From: Alphaproteobacteria bacterium
Lineage (GTDB): Bacteria; Pseudomonadota; Alphaproteobacteria; Rhodospirillales; WMHbin7
Assembly (NCBI GenBank): GCA_015232335.1
Contig: JADFZV010000003.1
Coordinates: 62,001-126,000, forward strand
Reading direction: 5' to 3'
DNA: 64,000 bases
Made by a program: the position numbers and the translations under genes. Positions 44,210 through 60,713 of this stretch are shown here, one piece after another (position 1 is the first letter of the stretch; every line of letters begins with the position of its first letter). A model generated the notes under the pieces. That model ran no database searches. It was not told the origin of the DNA and worked only from the letters and a program-made list of their open reading frames with translations.

Positions 44210-44943
44210 AGCGGCTTGTCCTTTGTCATCGGGGCCCATTGCGGCTCTGGCTTCGTCTTGCGTGCGCTCGACGCCTGCTGAATGGGCATCAATTCGACAG
44301 GTCGGCGCTGGGGTTGGTGGGCTACGATGTTCCATCCATCCTTGGCAGAGGGCTTGTCGCCCTCGACCAGCCGGGGTTCGGCTTTCGGCGCCATCTTCGA
44401 CACGGCCACGGCCTGCTCGGCCAGAGCCAGCACGGCCCCCAGATCGACACGGCCATCGGCATTGACCAGATCGGCCAGGGCGATATTGGCCATCCGCACC
44501 TGGGGCACCACGCCCTCCACCTTGCCGGTCTTGAATTTCTCACCCACCAGCTTCTGCCCCAGTTGCACGGCCGCGTCGGTGGCGCGCCTTGTGCCTTCCT
44601 TCTCGTCGGCCGTGGGCATCATCAGCAAAAAGACGTCCTCGCCCTGCTTGAAACAAGTCTCGCCAGCAGCCAGATGGCGGCGGATGGTGCTTTCGCTCAG
44701 CATCAGAATGGTATTGGCCCGGCTTTCCCAGGCCTCGCCGATGGCGATACGATAGTCTTTCAGCGAAATCACCTGCAAACGGGCGCGGGGATGCTTTTTG
44801 TGAAGATCGTCAAGCGCCAGCGCCACCCAGGTTTCTTCCTCGCGTCGCTTGGACAAAGCCGCCGCCGCCTGGGTCTCCGCCTCCCCCGCCCCCTTGAACA
44901 GAACCTTGCTGATCTGAGAAAACAATGACTTGCTTTTGCTCAT
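44206..44943 (-). CDS. Degenerate GGDEF-like protein of unknown function
   Basis: The 245-residue protein has no named domain that I can confirm. The stretch from LSESTIRRHLAAGETCFKQG through EDVFLLMMPTADEKEGTRR to the ALAEQAVAVSK end has the pattern of a GGDEF domain whose active-site GGDEF is replaced by KQGEDVF. It would then lack cyclase activity and might bind nucleotides or partners. There is no signal peptide. The ATG at 44943 follows GAGGGGG. It ends in a Lys/Pro-rich tail. It is divergent from the OmpA-family gene and convergent with the rhomboid gene. Confidence 0.62.
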   Translation of the reverse strand: MSKSKSLFSQISKVLFKGAGEAETQAAAALSKRREEETWVALALDDLHKKHPRARLQVISLKDYRIAIGEAWESRANTILMLSESTIRRHLAAGETCFKQGEDVFLLMMPTADEKEGTRRATDAAVQLGQKLVGEKFKTGKVEGVVPQVRMANIALADLVNADGRVDLGAVLALAEQAVAVSKMAPKAEPRLVEGDKPSAKDGWNIVAHQPQRRPVELMPIQQASSARKTKPEPQWAPMTKDKPL

Positions 44944-45109
44944 AGCCCCCTCGGCACATCTTAACACCACGATAAATAGCCCAAGTGAAGCGCCAGGGAC
45001 AAGCCGGGCAAAGAGGTTGTCCCCACAAAGCGATTACGCTAAGGTGATCCGCTTGAAATTTCCAAGATTCCAGGTTCGTGCCGTTGTGTCAGGGGAGGCT
45101 TTGCGTTCG

Positions 45110-46126
45110 ATGGCCAAATTCCGCCAGATTTTCGATAACAGGCCCCTCGTCCTGGGATCGGCCCTTAGCGTCGCCCTTCTCGCCTTGGCGGGGCCCGTCA
45201 TGGCCCAGCAGGTCATCACCGACAACAGCTCGATCTATTCGAACAATCCAAATGTTTATGTCGATCTCAGCGTTCTCGATCAACTGGGGCAACCCGCGAC
45301 GCTGCAATCCCTGCTGTCGGGCCGTCAGGCGATCGCGGGCTATCCCCAATTGTCCCTGCCCTCCGACAAATTGAAGCTAAAGGCACCAGCCTCGGCCAAG
45401 CCCAAGGTGGCGAAAGCCAAGCCGAAGCCCAAACCGATTGAAACCATCTCGACCGAACCCGAGGTCAGGCTGGGCGCCGCAGAACCGGCACCGGCTTCTC
45501 CCGCCCCCAAGGTCGCCGTAGAGACAACCCCGGTTCCCCCGGCACCGCCCGCCCCGACCCTGGCCGCACCCTCTGCTCCGACGCCCATCGTCAAACTGGC
45601 CGAGGCCCCGAAGGCCTCCGCCGCTGCCGTGCCGCCCGCTCCACCCACGCCGCCCGCTCCGCCGGTGATTGCGCCTGCGCCCCCTCCCGCTCCGCCCGCC
45701 ATCGAGGCCCGGCCCGCAGCCCCCATGCCGCCCAGCGCGCCTGAGATCAAACGCCCGACGGAATTGTCGTCATTGCCCGAAGCGTCGGCCCCCTCGGTCA
45801 TGGAGGGCGGCGAGACCCTGATGCAAATCGTCTTCGCCGACGGAGCCACACGCATCCCCGATAGCAATCTGGTCGACCTCAAGGCCCTGGCCGGGCGCAT
45901 GAGCAAAGACGACGAAATGCGGCTTCAGCTTCTGGCCTATGCCGAAGGCACGGACGCCAATGCCAGCAAGGCGCGGCGCCTGTCTCTGTCCCGAGCACTT
46001 TCCGTGCGCTCCTACCTGATCGACCAGGGTGTGCGCTCGACCCGCATCGACGTGCGCGCCCTGGGCAACAAGGCCGGAAGTGGCCCTTCCGAGCGCGTCG
46101 ATGTGATGTTGCTGAGAAACAGATAA
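45110..46126 (+). CDS. OmpA-family protein with proline-rich linker
   Basis: The 338-residue exported protein has a signal peptide (hydrophobic VLGSALSVALLALAGPVMAQ). A short N-terminal segment, a Lys/Pro-rich stretch and a long Pro/Ala linker (about residues 135-240) follow. The C-terminal OmpA-like peptidoglycan-binding domain starts at ETLMQIVFADGATRIPDSN, with RLSLSRALSVRSYLIDQGV near residue 290 and ERVDVMLL at the end. The linker could span the periplasm, tethering an envelope protein to the wall. The ATG at 45110 follows GGGGAGG; a long upstream extension overlaps the divergent gene and is not credible. Confidence 0.85.
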   Translation: MAKFRQIFDNRPLVLGSALSVALLALAGPVMAQQVITDNSSIYSNNPNVYVDLSVLDQLGQPATLQSLLSGRQAIAGYPQLSLPSDKLKLKAPASAKPKVAKAKPKPKPIETISTEPEVRLGAAEPAPASPAPKVAVETTPVPPAPPAPTLAAPSAPTPIVKLAEAPKASAAAVPPAPPTPPAPPVIAPAPPPAPPAIEARPAAPMPPSAPEIKRPTELSSLPEASAPSVMEGGETLMQIVFADGATRIPDSNLVDLKALAGRMSKDDEMRLQLLAYAEGTDANASKARRLSLSRALSVRSYLIDQGVRSTRIDVRALGNKAGSGPSERVDVMLLRNR

Positions 46127-46149
46127 GGCAAAAACTCAGCCGTCGTTTT

Positions 46150-46470
46150 TCAAAAGGCCACCGGAAGACCGGTGGCCTTTTTGATGTCCGCACTTAAAGT
46201 CTCGAAGAAATCTGCCCCGCCCCGCGTGGAACGCCAGGCCATTCCCTCCGCCACCGCCTCGTAATGCGATGCGCCGCTGACCGGAGAGGACAGCCAAATC
46301 TGACGCAGGGGCTCATGGCTATTGATGACGAACTGCCGTCCGTCCTCCAATTCCAAGGTCAGCACATTTCCCTGCAAATCGGCATCCAGTCCGGCCTCCT
46401 CGGCCAGATCGGACAAGCGCGACAATAGCTGGGCCGCCAGCGCGGCAAAGCGGGATTCATCGAGACTCAT
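46150..46470 (-). CDS. cyaY: Iron donor protein CyaY (frataxin)
   Basis: The 106-residue product has the frataxin fold: an acidic first helix (DESRFAALAAQLLSRLSDLAEEAG), the beta region NVLTLELEDGRQFVINSHEP near residue 35 and the signature RQIWLSSPVSGASHY near residue 56. CyaY binds iron and regulates iron-sulfur cluster assembly. The ATG at 46470 follows AAGGATGAG. It is the last gene of the minus-strand set after a glycosyltransferase and the haem genes; iron supply links it to haem synthesis. Confidence 0.92.
   Translation of the reverse strand: MSLDESRFAALAAQLLSRLSDLAEEAGLDADLQGNVLTLELEDGRQFVINSHEPLRQIWLSSPVSGASHYEAVAEGMAWRSTRGGADFFETLSADIKKATGLPVAF
46152..46182. terminator. Bidirectional terminator overlapping the 3' end of cyaY
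   Basis: The perfect stem AAAAGGCCACCGG/CCGGTGGCCTTTT around AAGA is T-tailed on both strands. On the plus strand it ends the OmpA-family gene. On the minus strand it encodes the last residues and nearly the stop of cyaY, so the terminator lies within that coding sequence. Confidence 0.88.
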
Positions 46471-46481
46471 GCGCTCATCCT

Positions 46482-47627
46482 TCAAGCATCCTTCTTGCGA
46501 AGATAGGGGCGTCGTTTCGCCCTTTCCAGGGCTTTGGCGTAAATCGCCAACGTCGCGTCCATCTGTTGATCCATGCGCAGATGCGCCTTGGCAAAGCAAC
46601 ACCCATTGGCAACGACCTTCCCGGCCAGATCGTCCTCCTCGATCAAACGGCGGAGAGCTTGGGCCAGCGCTTCGGCATTGCCGGGCTCGACCAGCAGGCC
46701 CGTCTTGCCGTCCTTGACCAACTCGGGAAGCCCCCCCACGCGGCTGGCGACGACAGGTTTTCCTGCGGCAAGGGCCTGAGCCGTGATGCGACCCTGAGCC
46801 TCGTTGGCTATCGAGGGAACGGCCACGGCATCCGCCGCCGCCAAGATCGCCGCCACATCGGTGCAATAGCCTGGAAAGACGACACGGCCAGCCAGACCCA
46901 AACGCGCCGCTTCCGCCTTCAGAAAAGCTTCGTAGCCTTCTCCCTCTCCGGTGGCCGCCCCGGTCAGAACCAGGCGGGCCGAAAGCCCCGCATCGCGAAG
47001 TATCGCCAAGGCGCCGATCAGATATTCAAGCCCCTTGTCCGGGCGCAGCATGCTGACCGTGGCGATGACGAAATCACCCTCCCCCACGCTCCAGGATGCA
47101 CGCCGATGCGCGCGCACCTCGGGATCGGACGACGCGAAAAAGGATTCGTCGGCCCATTCCCCAACGACATCCGAGCGATCCGCCTCGATCAATCCATCCT
47201 CGATCATGGTCTGGCGGATGCATTCCGCCACAGCGATGACGTGATCACTGCCCAGACGCCACTGCCATCGGCGCATCAGATCCGGCTTCAGTCGCTGTGT
47301 TATATGGCGCGAACGCACAACCCCCACCAGATCGAGGCAGACCATCAATGCCTTGGCATCCTTGGTGACATGGGCATCGGCAACATCGATTTTCAAATCG
47401 GACAGCAGGGTGCGCAAGCCACGGATGGTCGAAATCCGCCAGGGATGGTCGAATTGAAAATCGATCACCGGCAGCCCCTGATCCCGGGCGCGCCTGAAGC
47501 TCTCGCCATCGGCAGGTGTTGCCAGCCAGGAGGGATGGCCACGCCCGTTCAGCCAAGCCACCTGCTCGATGGTTCTGAATTCCATGCCGCCCCAATTGCG
47601 TCCGGGAATCGTGTGAAGAATGCGCAT
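46482..47627 (-). CDS. Glycosyltransferase family 4 protein
   Basis: The 381-residue GT-B enzyme starts MRILHTIPGRNWGGMEFRTI, the typical donor-side glycine loop. The GT4 C-terminal half has FVIATVSMLRPDKGLEYLIGAL near residue 190, GRVVFPGYCTDVAAILAAAD near residue 258 and AVPSIANEAQGRITAQALAAGKPVV (around residue 282). In that block the usual E-x7-E motif reads EAQGRITAQ. Such enzymes transfer sugars to lipopolysaccharide or other glycans; the acceptor is unknown. It starts 10 bp after hemY. A longer in-frame ORF to 48062 is an artefact overlapping hemY in another frame. Confidence 0.9.
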   Translation of the reverse strand: MRILHTIPGRNWGGMEFRTIEQVAWLNGRGHPSWLATPADGESFRRARDQGLPVIDFQFDHPWRISTIRGLRTLLSDLKIDVADAHVTKDAKALMVCLDLVGVVRSRHITQRLKPDLMRRWQWRLGSDHVIAVAECIRQTMIEDGLIEADRSDVVGEWADESFFASSDPEVRAHRRASWSVGEGDFVIATVSMLRPDKGLEYLIGALAILRDAGLSARLVLTGAATGEGEGYEAFLKAEAARLGLAGRVVFPGYCTDVAAILAAADAVAVPSIANEAQGRITAQALAAGKPVVASRVGGLPELVKDGKTGLLVEPGNAEALAQALRRLIEEDDLAGKVVANGCCFAKAHLRMDQQMDATLAIYAKALERAKRRPYLRKKDA

Positions 47628-47637
47628 GGACAAAGAA

Positions 47638-48978
47638 TCAGGCCCCGGATTCATCCGGCAAGTCCCGGCTGGGCGAGGAGGCATCTTCGAGATGGAGCAA
47701 ATGCTCGGGCGAACGCCAGGCCAGTCGATCAAAACCGTGACAGGCCGGACAGATCGAGGACCAGTCATCGGCCATGGCTCCGCAGGACGAGCAAAGCCAG
47801 ACGGGATTGGACTGCGCCGTGGACAGGCGGCGGATCCAGGCCACCGAGTCCGAAAGCCGCCCCTCGCCTTCGTCGATGGCGGCCATGAGGGCAAGGACGC
47901 GTGCCTGGGGGCGGTCCCCCGCCAACACGGGTTCCAGCGCCGAACGCGCCTTGCCCCACAAACGGGCGTCGAGAGCCGCCTTGGCGACAGCGATATGGCT
48001 TTCGATATTCTTGGGGGCACCTGCAACCAGGCGCTCGACGGCCAGCACAAAACGGACGGCATCCTCGCCCTCGCTAAGACTCTTCAAGCAATCGACGAGA
48101 CTGGGATGCGGATTGGCCGTCCAGGCCCTTTCGAGAAGCCGGGCGGCCTTGCTCTGCTTTCCTTTGGCCCCCAGCAGCTTGGCAGCCAGAACAGCGCTGG
48201 CAGGAAGTTCTGGCAAAAGATCGAAGGCGGTCTCGGCCAGCTTGAGGGCATGTTGGGCATCAACGCTCTGGCTTGCCAGTTCCAAGGTCAGGATGGCGCT
48301 CCTGCGCTTGGCCAGATCATCGGGCATAAGATGGCGCTTGGCCGACTTGGTCACAAGCTCCAAAGCCTCTTCCCAGGCACGCTCCTCGATCAGCAGATCG
48401 AAGAGGGCTAAGATCACCCATTCGGCATCGGGCTTAAGCGCAAAGGCCTTTCTTGCCTGAATCAAAGCCGATGTCCGATCCCCCCTTTTCAAAGCCTGAG
48501 TGATCAATCCGCGCAGGGCCAGGAATTCGGTTTCCTTGCGCTTTAGCATGGCATCGAAATGCTGAGTGGCAGCTTCCTCATCGCCCGCCAATTGAGCGGC
48601 TTGAGCGGCCAGCAGCAGCGACAAAGGAGGCGAATCAAGAAGTGAATCCGCCTTTCTGGCCTGACGCAACGCTTCCTTGGGGTCACCCGCCGCCACGGCA
48701 ACCAGCCCGCGCGTCAGCGATTCATAACCCTGGCGGTGGCGCCGCTCGGCCCGCATGCGTCCGAAGATACCGGGCACGCCTATCAAAAGGCCGAGAAGGC
48801 GCACCAGCCAGAGCAGCAGAAAGGCCGCCAGGGCGCAAATCAGCAGCAACAGGGGCATGCTGGTCTCGACATGCCAGCCCAGCCAGTCCAACGAAACGGT
48901 GCCCGGGCGATCAGCCAGCCAGACGGCGCCCGCCACCAGGAGACCAACACCAATAAGATAGCGCAAAAGACGGATCAT
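47638..48978 (-). CDS. hemY: Haem biosynthesis-associated protein HemY
   Basis: The 446-residue protein has two N-terminal membrane segments (LLRYLIGVGLLVAGAVWLA and PLLLLICALAAFLLLWLVRLL) followed by a TPR-rich domain, the HemY_N architecture (not protoporphyrinogen oxidase). The extreme C-terminus adds a zinc-ribbon-like WLCSSCGAMADDWSSICPACHGFD near residue 392, as in the LapB family. It lies directly after the hemD fusion (TAAATG junction) in the hemC-hemD-hemY order. It probably coordinates late haem steps at the membrane, which is inferred from family and context. Confidence 0.92.
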   Translation of the reverse strand: MIRLLRYLIGVGLLVAGAVWLADRPGTVSLDWLGWHVETSMPLLLLICALAAFLLLWLVRLLGLLIGVPGIFGRMRAERRHRQGYESLTRGLVAVAAGDPKEALRQARKADSLLDSPPLSLLLAAQAAQLAGDEEAATQHFDAMLKRKETEFLALRGLITQALKRGDRTSALIQARKAFALKPDAEWVILALFDLLIEERAWEEALELVTKSAKRHLMPDDLAKRRSAILTLELASQSVDAQHALKLAETAFDLLPELPASAVLAAKLLGAKGKQSKAARLLERAWTANPHPSLVDCLKSLSEGEDAVRFVLAVERLVAGAPKNIESHIAVAKAALDARLWGKARSALEPVLAGDRPQARVLALMAAIDEGEGRLSDSVAWIRRLSTAQSNPVWLCSSCGAMADDWSSICPACHGFDRLAWRSPEHLLHLEDASSPSRDLPDESGA

Positions 48979-52618
<3,640 letters not shown>

Positions 52619-52620
52619 GA

Positions 52621-53898
52621 TTACACTACCAGCACCGGAGCGAAACCGCCGCCTTCTGTCCTGAAATTGGTGGTCTGGCCCTGATAGAGCCGGGCGGCCA
52701 TCAGCAACAGCTTGCCGTCATAGGTGTAAAGGCGGATATCCGATTTCATGCGGGCCGCCACGCCATCGACCATGACGCCGCGCTCGGAAGGCGGCGCCAC
52801 TTCCTGCGCCACATAGGAGGCCCCGGCCAGAACGTCTTCCCAGGCCCGTTTCGTGATTTTATCGCCGCGATAAGCCGCCTTTCCGGCATGTCCCGAGCCC
52901 GGTTTGAAGAACCAGCGCTTGCGCGAAGCCCAAAGTTCGCCAGCATTTTCAGGAGACACCAGAACCGTCTTGGGAACATGCCGGGCGATGATTTCGCCGT
53001 CTGCAAAATCGGCCCCCATTTCCCTTAAAGCCTGAGCATCACTGAGAAGAGCCAGGTGCCTCTTGTCAGCCAGAAGGGCATGTGTGCGCGGGCTTGGCGT
53101 CACCACGACGGCACCGGCCATATAAGCTTCCCGCAACGCCTTGTGCCCCGGTTCATCCAGGGAAAAATCGACCAGACGGTTATAGACGAGATCGAGCGCC
53201 GTTCCCTGGCACCAAAGGCGCCCGTCTTGCCAAGCCAGTTCCGCCGGATCGGCAATGAATGCCTTGATGCCCACCTTTTCAAGGGCAACTTTCGCCAGTT
53301 CGAACTCGGGCAGCAGATACTGGTTCGAAGGATCGTCATCGACAATGGCCAGGGATGACAAAGGCATGTCACCTTTCTGCAGGCGATGCTCGTTTTGGAA
53401 TATCTCGATGAAGGTTTCGTCAAGACGCTCCGGCCTGGGAAAGCGAAGCAGAGACGCCGACGATTCGTCGCAGCAGGCCTCGGCCACCTCCAGCAGGGCC
53501 TGATTGAGATAGGCCCCCCCGGCATTGGTGTTGATCTCGATCAGCCGCGGCCCTTCGGCGCCGATATGAAAATCATAGCCCATGAAAACACTGCGCACGC
53601 CAAAGTCGGGCTGCGCCGCCTGGGGCGCTCCCGCCAAGGCTTGCGCTATCCAGGCAGGAAGCCTGCCCACGCGTTCGATGGCCCGCACCAGTTCGGCCAT
53701 CAGATCGGCATCATCCTTGGTGACGAAGACGGGTGTTCGCGAAAAAAGATGCGGCCTGCTTTCCAGAACCATCTGACCGAATCCGGAAAGCCCCCGGCGC
53801 CGGTCGAGACAAGCCGTCAGATCCGTCTCGGCCACCGCCCGGCACAGGCATTCCAGATTCAACCGCTCGGCATTCTCGCGCAAAGTCAGGCACTCCAT
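52621..53898 (-). CDS. ATP-grasp-like protein of unknown substrate
   Basis: The 425-residue product resembles circularly permuted or glutathionylspermidine-synthase-like ATP-grasp enzymes, which form carboxylate-amine bonds. Possible ATP-grasp features are VFMGYDFHIGAEGPRLIEINTNAGGAYLN (residues about 103-132, with metal-binding Glu and Asn) and WFFKPGSGHAGKAAYRGDK near residue 325 with the ATP lysine. Others are ASYVAQEVAPPSERGVMVDG and SDIRLYTYDGKLLLMAARLYQGQ near the end. There is no signal peptide. It overlaps the upstream Rossmann-type gene by 13 bp, so the two likely act together on one unknown metabolite. Confidence 0.72.
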   Translation of the reverse strand: MECLTLRENAERLNLECLCRAVAETDLTACLDRRRGLSGFGQMVLESRPHLFSRTPVFVTKDDADLMAELVRAIERVGRLPAWIAQALAGAPQAAQPDFGVRSVFMGYDFHIGAEGPRLIEINTNAGGAYLNQALLEVAEACCDESSASLLRFPRPERLDETFIEIFQNEHRLQKGDMPLSSLAIVDDDPSNQYLLPEFELAKVALEKVGIKAFIADPAELAWQDGRLWCQGTALDLVYNRLVDFSLDEPGHKALREAYMAGAVVVTPSPRTHALLADKRHLALLSDAQALREMGADFADGEIIARHVPKTVLVSPENAGELWASRKRWFFKPGSGHAGKAAYRGDKITKRAWEDVLAGASYVAQEVAPPSERGVMVDGVAARMKSDIRLYTYDGKLLLMAARLYQGQTTNFRTEGGGFAPVLVV

Positions 53899-54569
53899 AT
53901 CCAGGCCCCCACATCCAGGAGCAGCCCCCTATATGGGGCAAGCTCCCCCACGGGCGCCAGAGGCCATTTCCAGTTATTATGAGGCGGCTCAAGTCCGCAA
54001 GCCTCGGGTAAGGCCTGTTCCCGGGCGATTTCGCGACCCATTTCATCATGCTCAAGGCGCATTGTCTCGGTAATCAGAACCCGGGTTCCCGTACTGTTTC
54101 GAAGGCCATCGAGATGCGAAACAACCTTTTTGTCGCCGTCCACCATCAAAGCCAACTGTCCGGCCAAATTCAGGCTGACCAACAGATCGGGCATGGGAAC
54201 AAGATTTTTCCAAAAATCCTTGGCGCCGATATCGGTCGTCAACAATTCGACATTGGAATGGCGCCTTCCCATCCGGCGGGCCGGGGCGGGGTGATGCAGA
54301 TCGACCAGAACGACATGGGCGAATTGGCAGCATAACTCCTCAATCGGAACGTCCAGAAGCAGGCCGGACCCCAGAATTACGGCGCGATCACGCCCGGAAC
54401 AACGCAGGATTGCTTCCAGGATTGCGGATCGGCTGGCAGCCAGATGAGGCTCCCAAGCAGCTTGATGGCGATGAAACCGCGACAGAATTGCCGCCTGTTC
54501 ACGCACGGCAGGCCAGCTTTGCGGTCTGAAGGGCGCTTCGAACAAGCAGAAAAGGATTTCTGGAAGCAT
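53886..54569 (-). CDS. Rossmann-type methyltransferase-like protein of unknown function
   Basis: The 227-residue protein has an SAM-type Rossmann entry, RAVILGSGLLLDVPIEEL near residue 62, followed by VVLVDLHHPAPARRM, which fits motifs I and II of methyltransferases; no catalytic signature is obvious. The remainder contains DLLVSLNLAGQLAL and GTRVLITETMRLEHDEMG. It is coupled by a 13-bp overlap to the ATP-grasp-like gene. The start at 54569 lies 22 bp from the edge of repeat copy C, which therefore forms part of its promoter region. Confidence 0.65.
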   Translation of the reverse strand: MLPEILFCLFEAPFRPQSWPAVREQAAILSRFHRHQAAWEPHLAASRSAILEAILRCSGRDRAVILGSGLLLDVPIEELCCQFAHVVLVDLHHPAPARRMGRRHSNVELLTTDIGAKDFWKNLVPMPDLLVSLNLAGQLALMVDGDKKVVSHLDGLRNSTGTRVLITETMRLEHDEMGREIAREQALPEACGLEPPHNNWKWPLAPVGELAPYRGLLLDVGAWIWSA

Positions 54570-54590
54570 GAGAGCCGTTTACACTTTCTT

Positions 54591-54732
54591 CTAGAGCAGG
54601 TCGCCTGAAATCGAAGCCGTTAAACGGCTTCGCTTGAAGGCGTGAATCTGCTCTAGCAATATGTTTTGGCGAACGATTCACGTTTAACTTCGGGTCACCG
54701 AGGTGACTCGCAGTTAAACGATCGTGCGCTGG
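54591..54732 (-). repeat. Palindromic element copy C (142 bp), intergenic
   Basis: The reverse complement is colinear with copy B (42079-42220) at the same length. Module 2 occupies 54591-54656 with outer CTAGAGCAG/CTGCTCTAG, where copy B has CTAGAGCGG/CCGCTCTAG: a compensatory pair change. Module 1 lies at about 54681-54720. The same minus-strand frame (LTASHLGDPKLNVNR ... FNGFDFRRPAL) is open although the copy is not in a gene. Confidence 0.9.
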
Positions 54733-54780
54733 GGCAAATAATGACATAATGCCGCCGCATTTTAACGCGATTACAGAGTT

Positions 54781-55341
54781 ATGAAACAATTCGCCGCCCT
54801 TTTTCTGGTTCTGCTGTTTCTGGTGCCCGGGCCCGCCCCCGCCAGGGATGTGCAAACGCAGCCTGTTGCCATCAGCGGCGCCAAGGCGTCCCAGGTCTTT
54901 CCGCTTAGGAAAATCGATTGGCGACATATTCTTACCGGAGAAATCAACTCCCAGGGTCAGGCCACCGGTTTTCACTATGCGGGCGTCGATTTCGTTCCCC
55001 GTTCCGCCCGTGTCGTCAAGGCGGGACAGCCGGATGCCAACGGAATCGTCAAGGCCGAGGTGGAGATTTTCGAACCCAAAAGCGGGCGTTGGCTTGCCAA
55101 AAAAAGCGGATCTACCCTGTTTCCTGCCGATTGGACACGCAACCAGTTGGAAAAGGAAGTCTTGGCGGCCTATGATAACGCCACACTGACCCGCCCGCTC
55201 GAAGGCGAGGCCTGGAGCTGGCGTGGCCGGGCACCTTCCGGCGTCCTGATCCAAGGCGTGGTTGACAAGGATGGAGACGTTCGAACCGCCTATCCCATCC
55301 GCGAACCGGGAAAACCCAAAGCGCCTCTGTCCAATCCCTAG
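54781..55341 (+). CDS. Secreted EndoU-like nuclease
   Basis: The 186-residue product has a signal peptide (KQFAALFLVLLFLVPGPAPA). A compact domain of about 130 residues with the bacterial EndoU pattern follows: RKIDWRHILTGEINSQGQATGFHYAG gives two catalytic-type His near residues 48 and 63. VEIFEPKSGRWLAKKSGSTLFPADWT gives the Lys/Ser-Thr region, and a final beta strand contains GVLIQGVVDKDGDVRTAYP. EndoU enzymes are RNases, in bacteria mostly toxin tips of contact-dependent or polymorphic systems. Here the domain is alone, without delivery region or visible immunity gene. It starts 48 bp after repeat copy C. Confidence 0.75.
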   Translation: MKQFAALFLVLLFLVPGPAPARDVQTQPVAISGAKASQVFPLRKIDWRHILTGEINSQGQATGFHYAGVDFVPRSARVVKAGQPDANGIVKAEVEIFEPKSGRWLAKKSGSTLFPADWTRNQLEKEVLAAYDNATLTRPLEGEAWSWRGRAPSGVLIQGVVDKDGDVRTAYPIREPGKPKAPLSNP

Positions 55342-55421
55342 AAATCACTCTAGAATGTGATCGATTGAACAACGGGCACCGGAGCCATAGGGTCTGGCCG
55401 GTGTCTCAATAGGGGAGCTTG

Positions 55422-59930
<4,509 letters not shown>

Positions 59931-60713
59931 CTATATCGCCAAGCCCTTCAGCCCGCCCATCGTGGAAGCCCGTATCCGCAATCACCTGATGCTGAGAGAA
60001 GCCAGGCTTCTTTTGAAGAATCAGAATACGACGCTGGAACGCAAGGTGGCGGAACGGACGTATGAATTGGCCCAGGTCCGCGATGCCACCATCCTGGCCA
60101 TGGCAAGCCTGGCCGAAACCAGGGACAACGAAACCGGCAACCATATCCGTCGCACGCAGAACTTCATCCGTTCGCTGGCCGTCGCGTTGAAGGGATATCC
60201 GCGCTTTGCGGCCCAATTGGATGACGAAACCATCGACCTGCTTTACAAATCTGCCCCGCTTCACGATATCGGCAAGGTAGGCATTCCCGACTCCATTCTG
60301 CTAAAGCCCGGCCCCCTGACGGCGGACGAATTCGAGGTCATGAAGCGCCATACCTTGATCGGGCGCGATGCCATTCTGGCCGCCGAGAGCAAGTTGGACT
60401 CCGCCAATTCATTTCTGGCCCTGGCCCGCGATATCGCCGTCTCACATCATGAAAAATGGGATGGCAGCGGCTATCCCCAGGGACTTTCCGGCGAGGCCAT
60501 TCCCCTCTCGGCCCGCTTGATGGCCGTTGCCGACGTCTATGACGCCTTGATTTCAAAGCGCGCCTACAAGCCAGCTTTCACGCACGAAAAGTCCATGAGC
60601 ATCATCGCCGAAGGCAAGGGCCGCCATTTCGATCCCGACGCCACCGACGCTTTCTTGTCCATCGCCAATGAAGTCCACCATTTCGCCAACGCTTTCAGCG
60701 ACGAGGGCCATTC

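Noticed and set aside
46566..47888. 440-codon plus-strand frame
   Set aside because: It is antisense to the glycosyltransferase and hemY, which have clear family motifs.
47628..48062. N-terminal extension of the glycosyltransferase frame
   Set aside because: It overlaps the hemY coding sequence in another frame, and the glycosyltransferase fold begins at MRILHTIPG (47627).
54499..55254. 251-codon minus-strand frame containing the repeat-encoded peptide
   Set aside because: It runs through repeat copy C and is antisense to the EndoU-like gene; the open frame reflects the repeat, not a gene.
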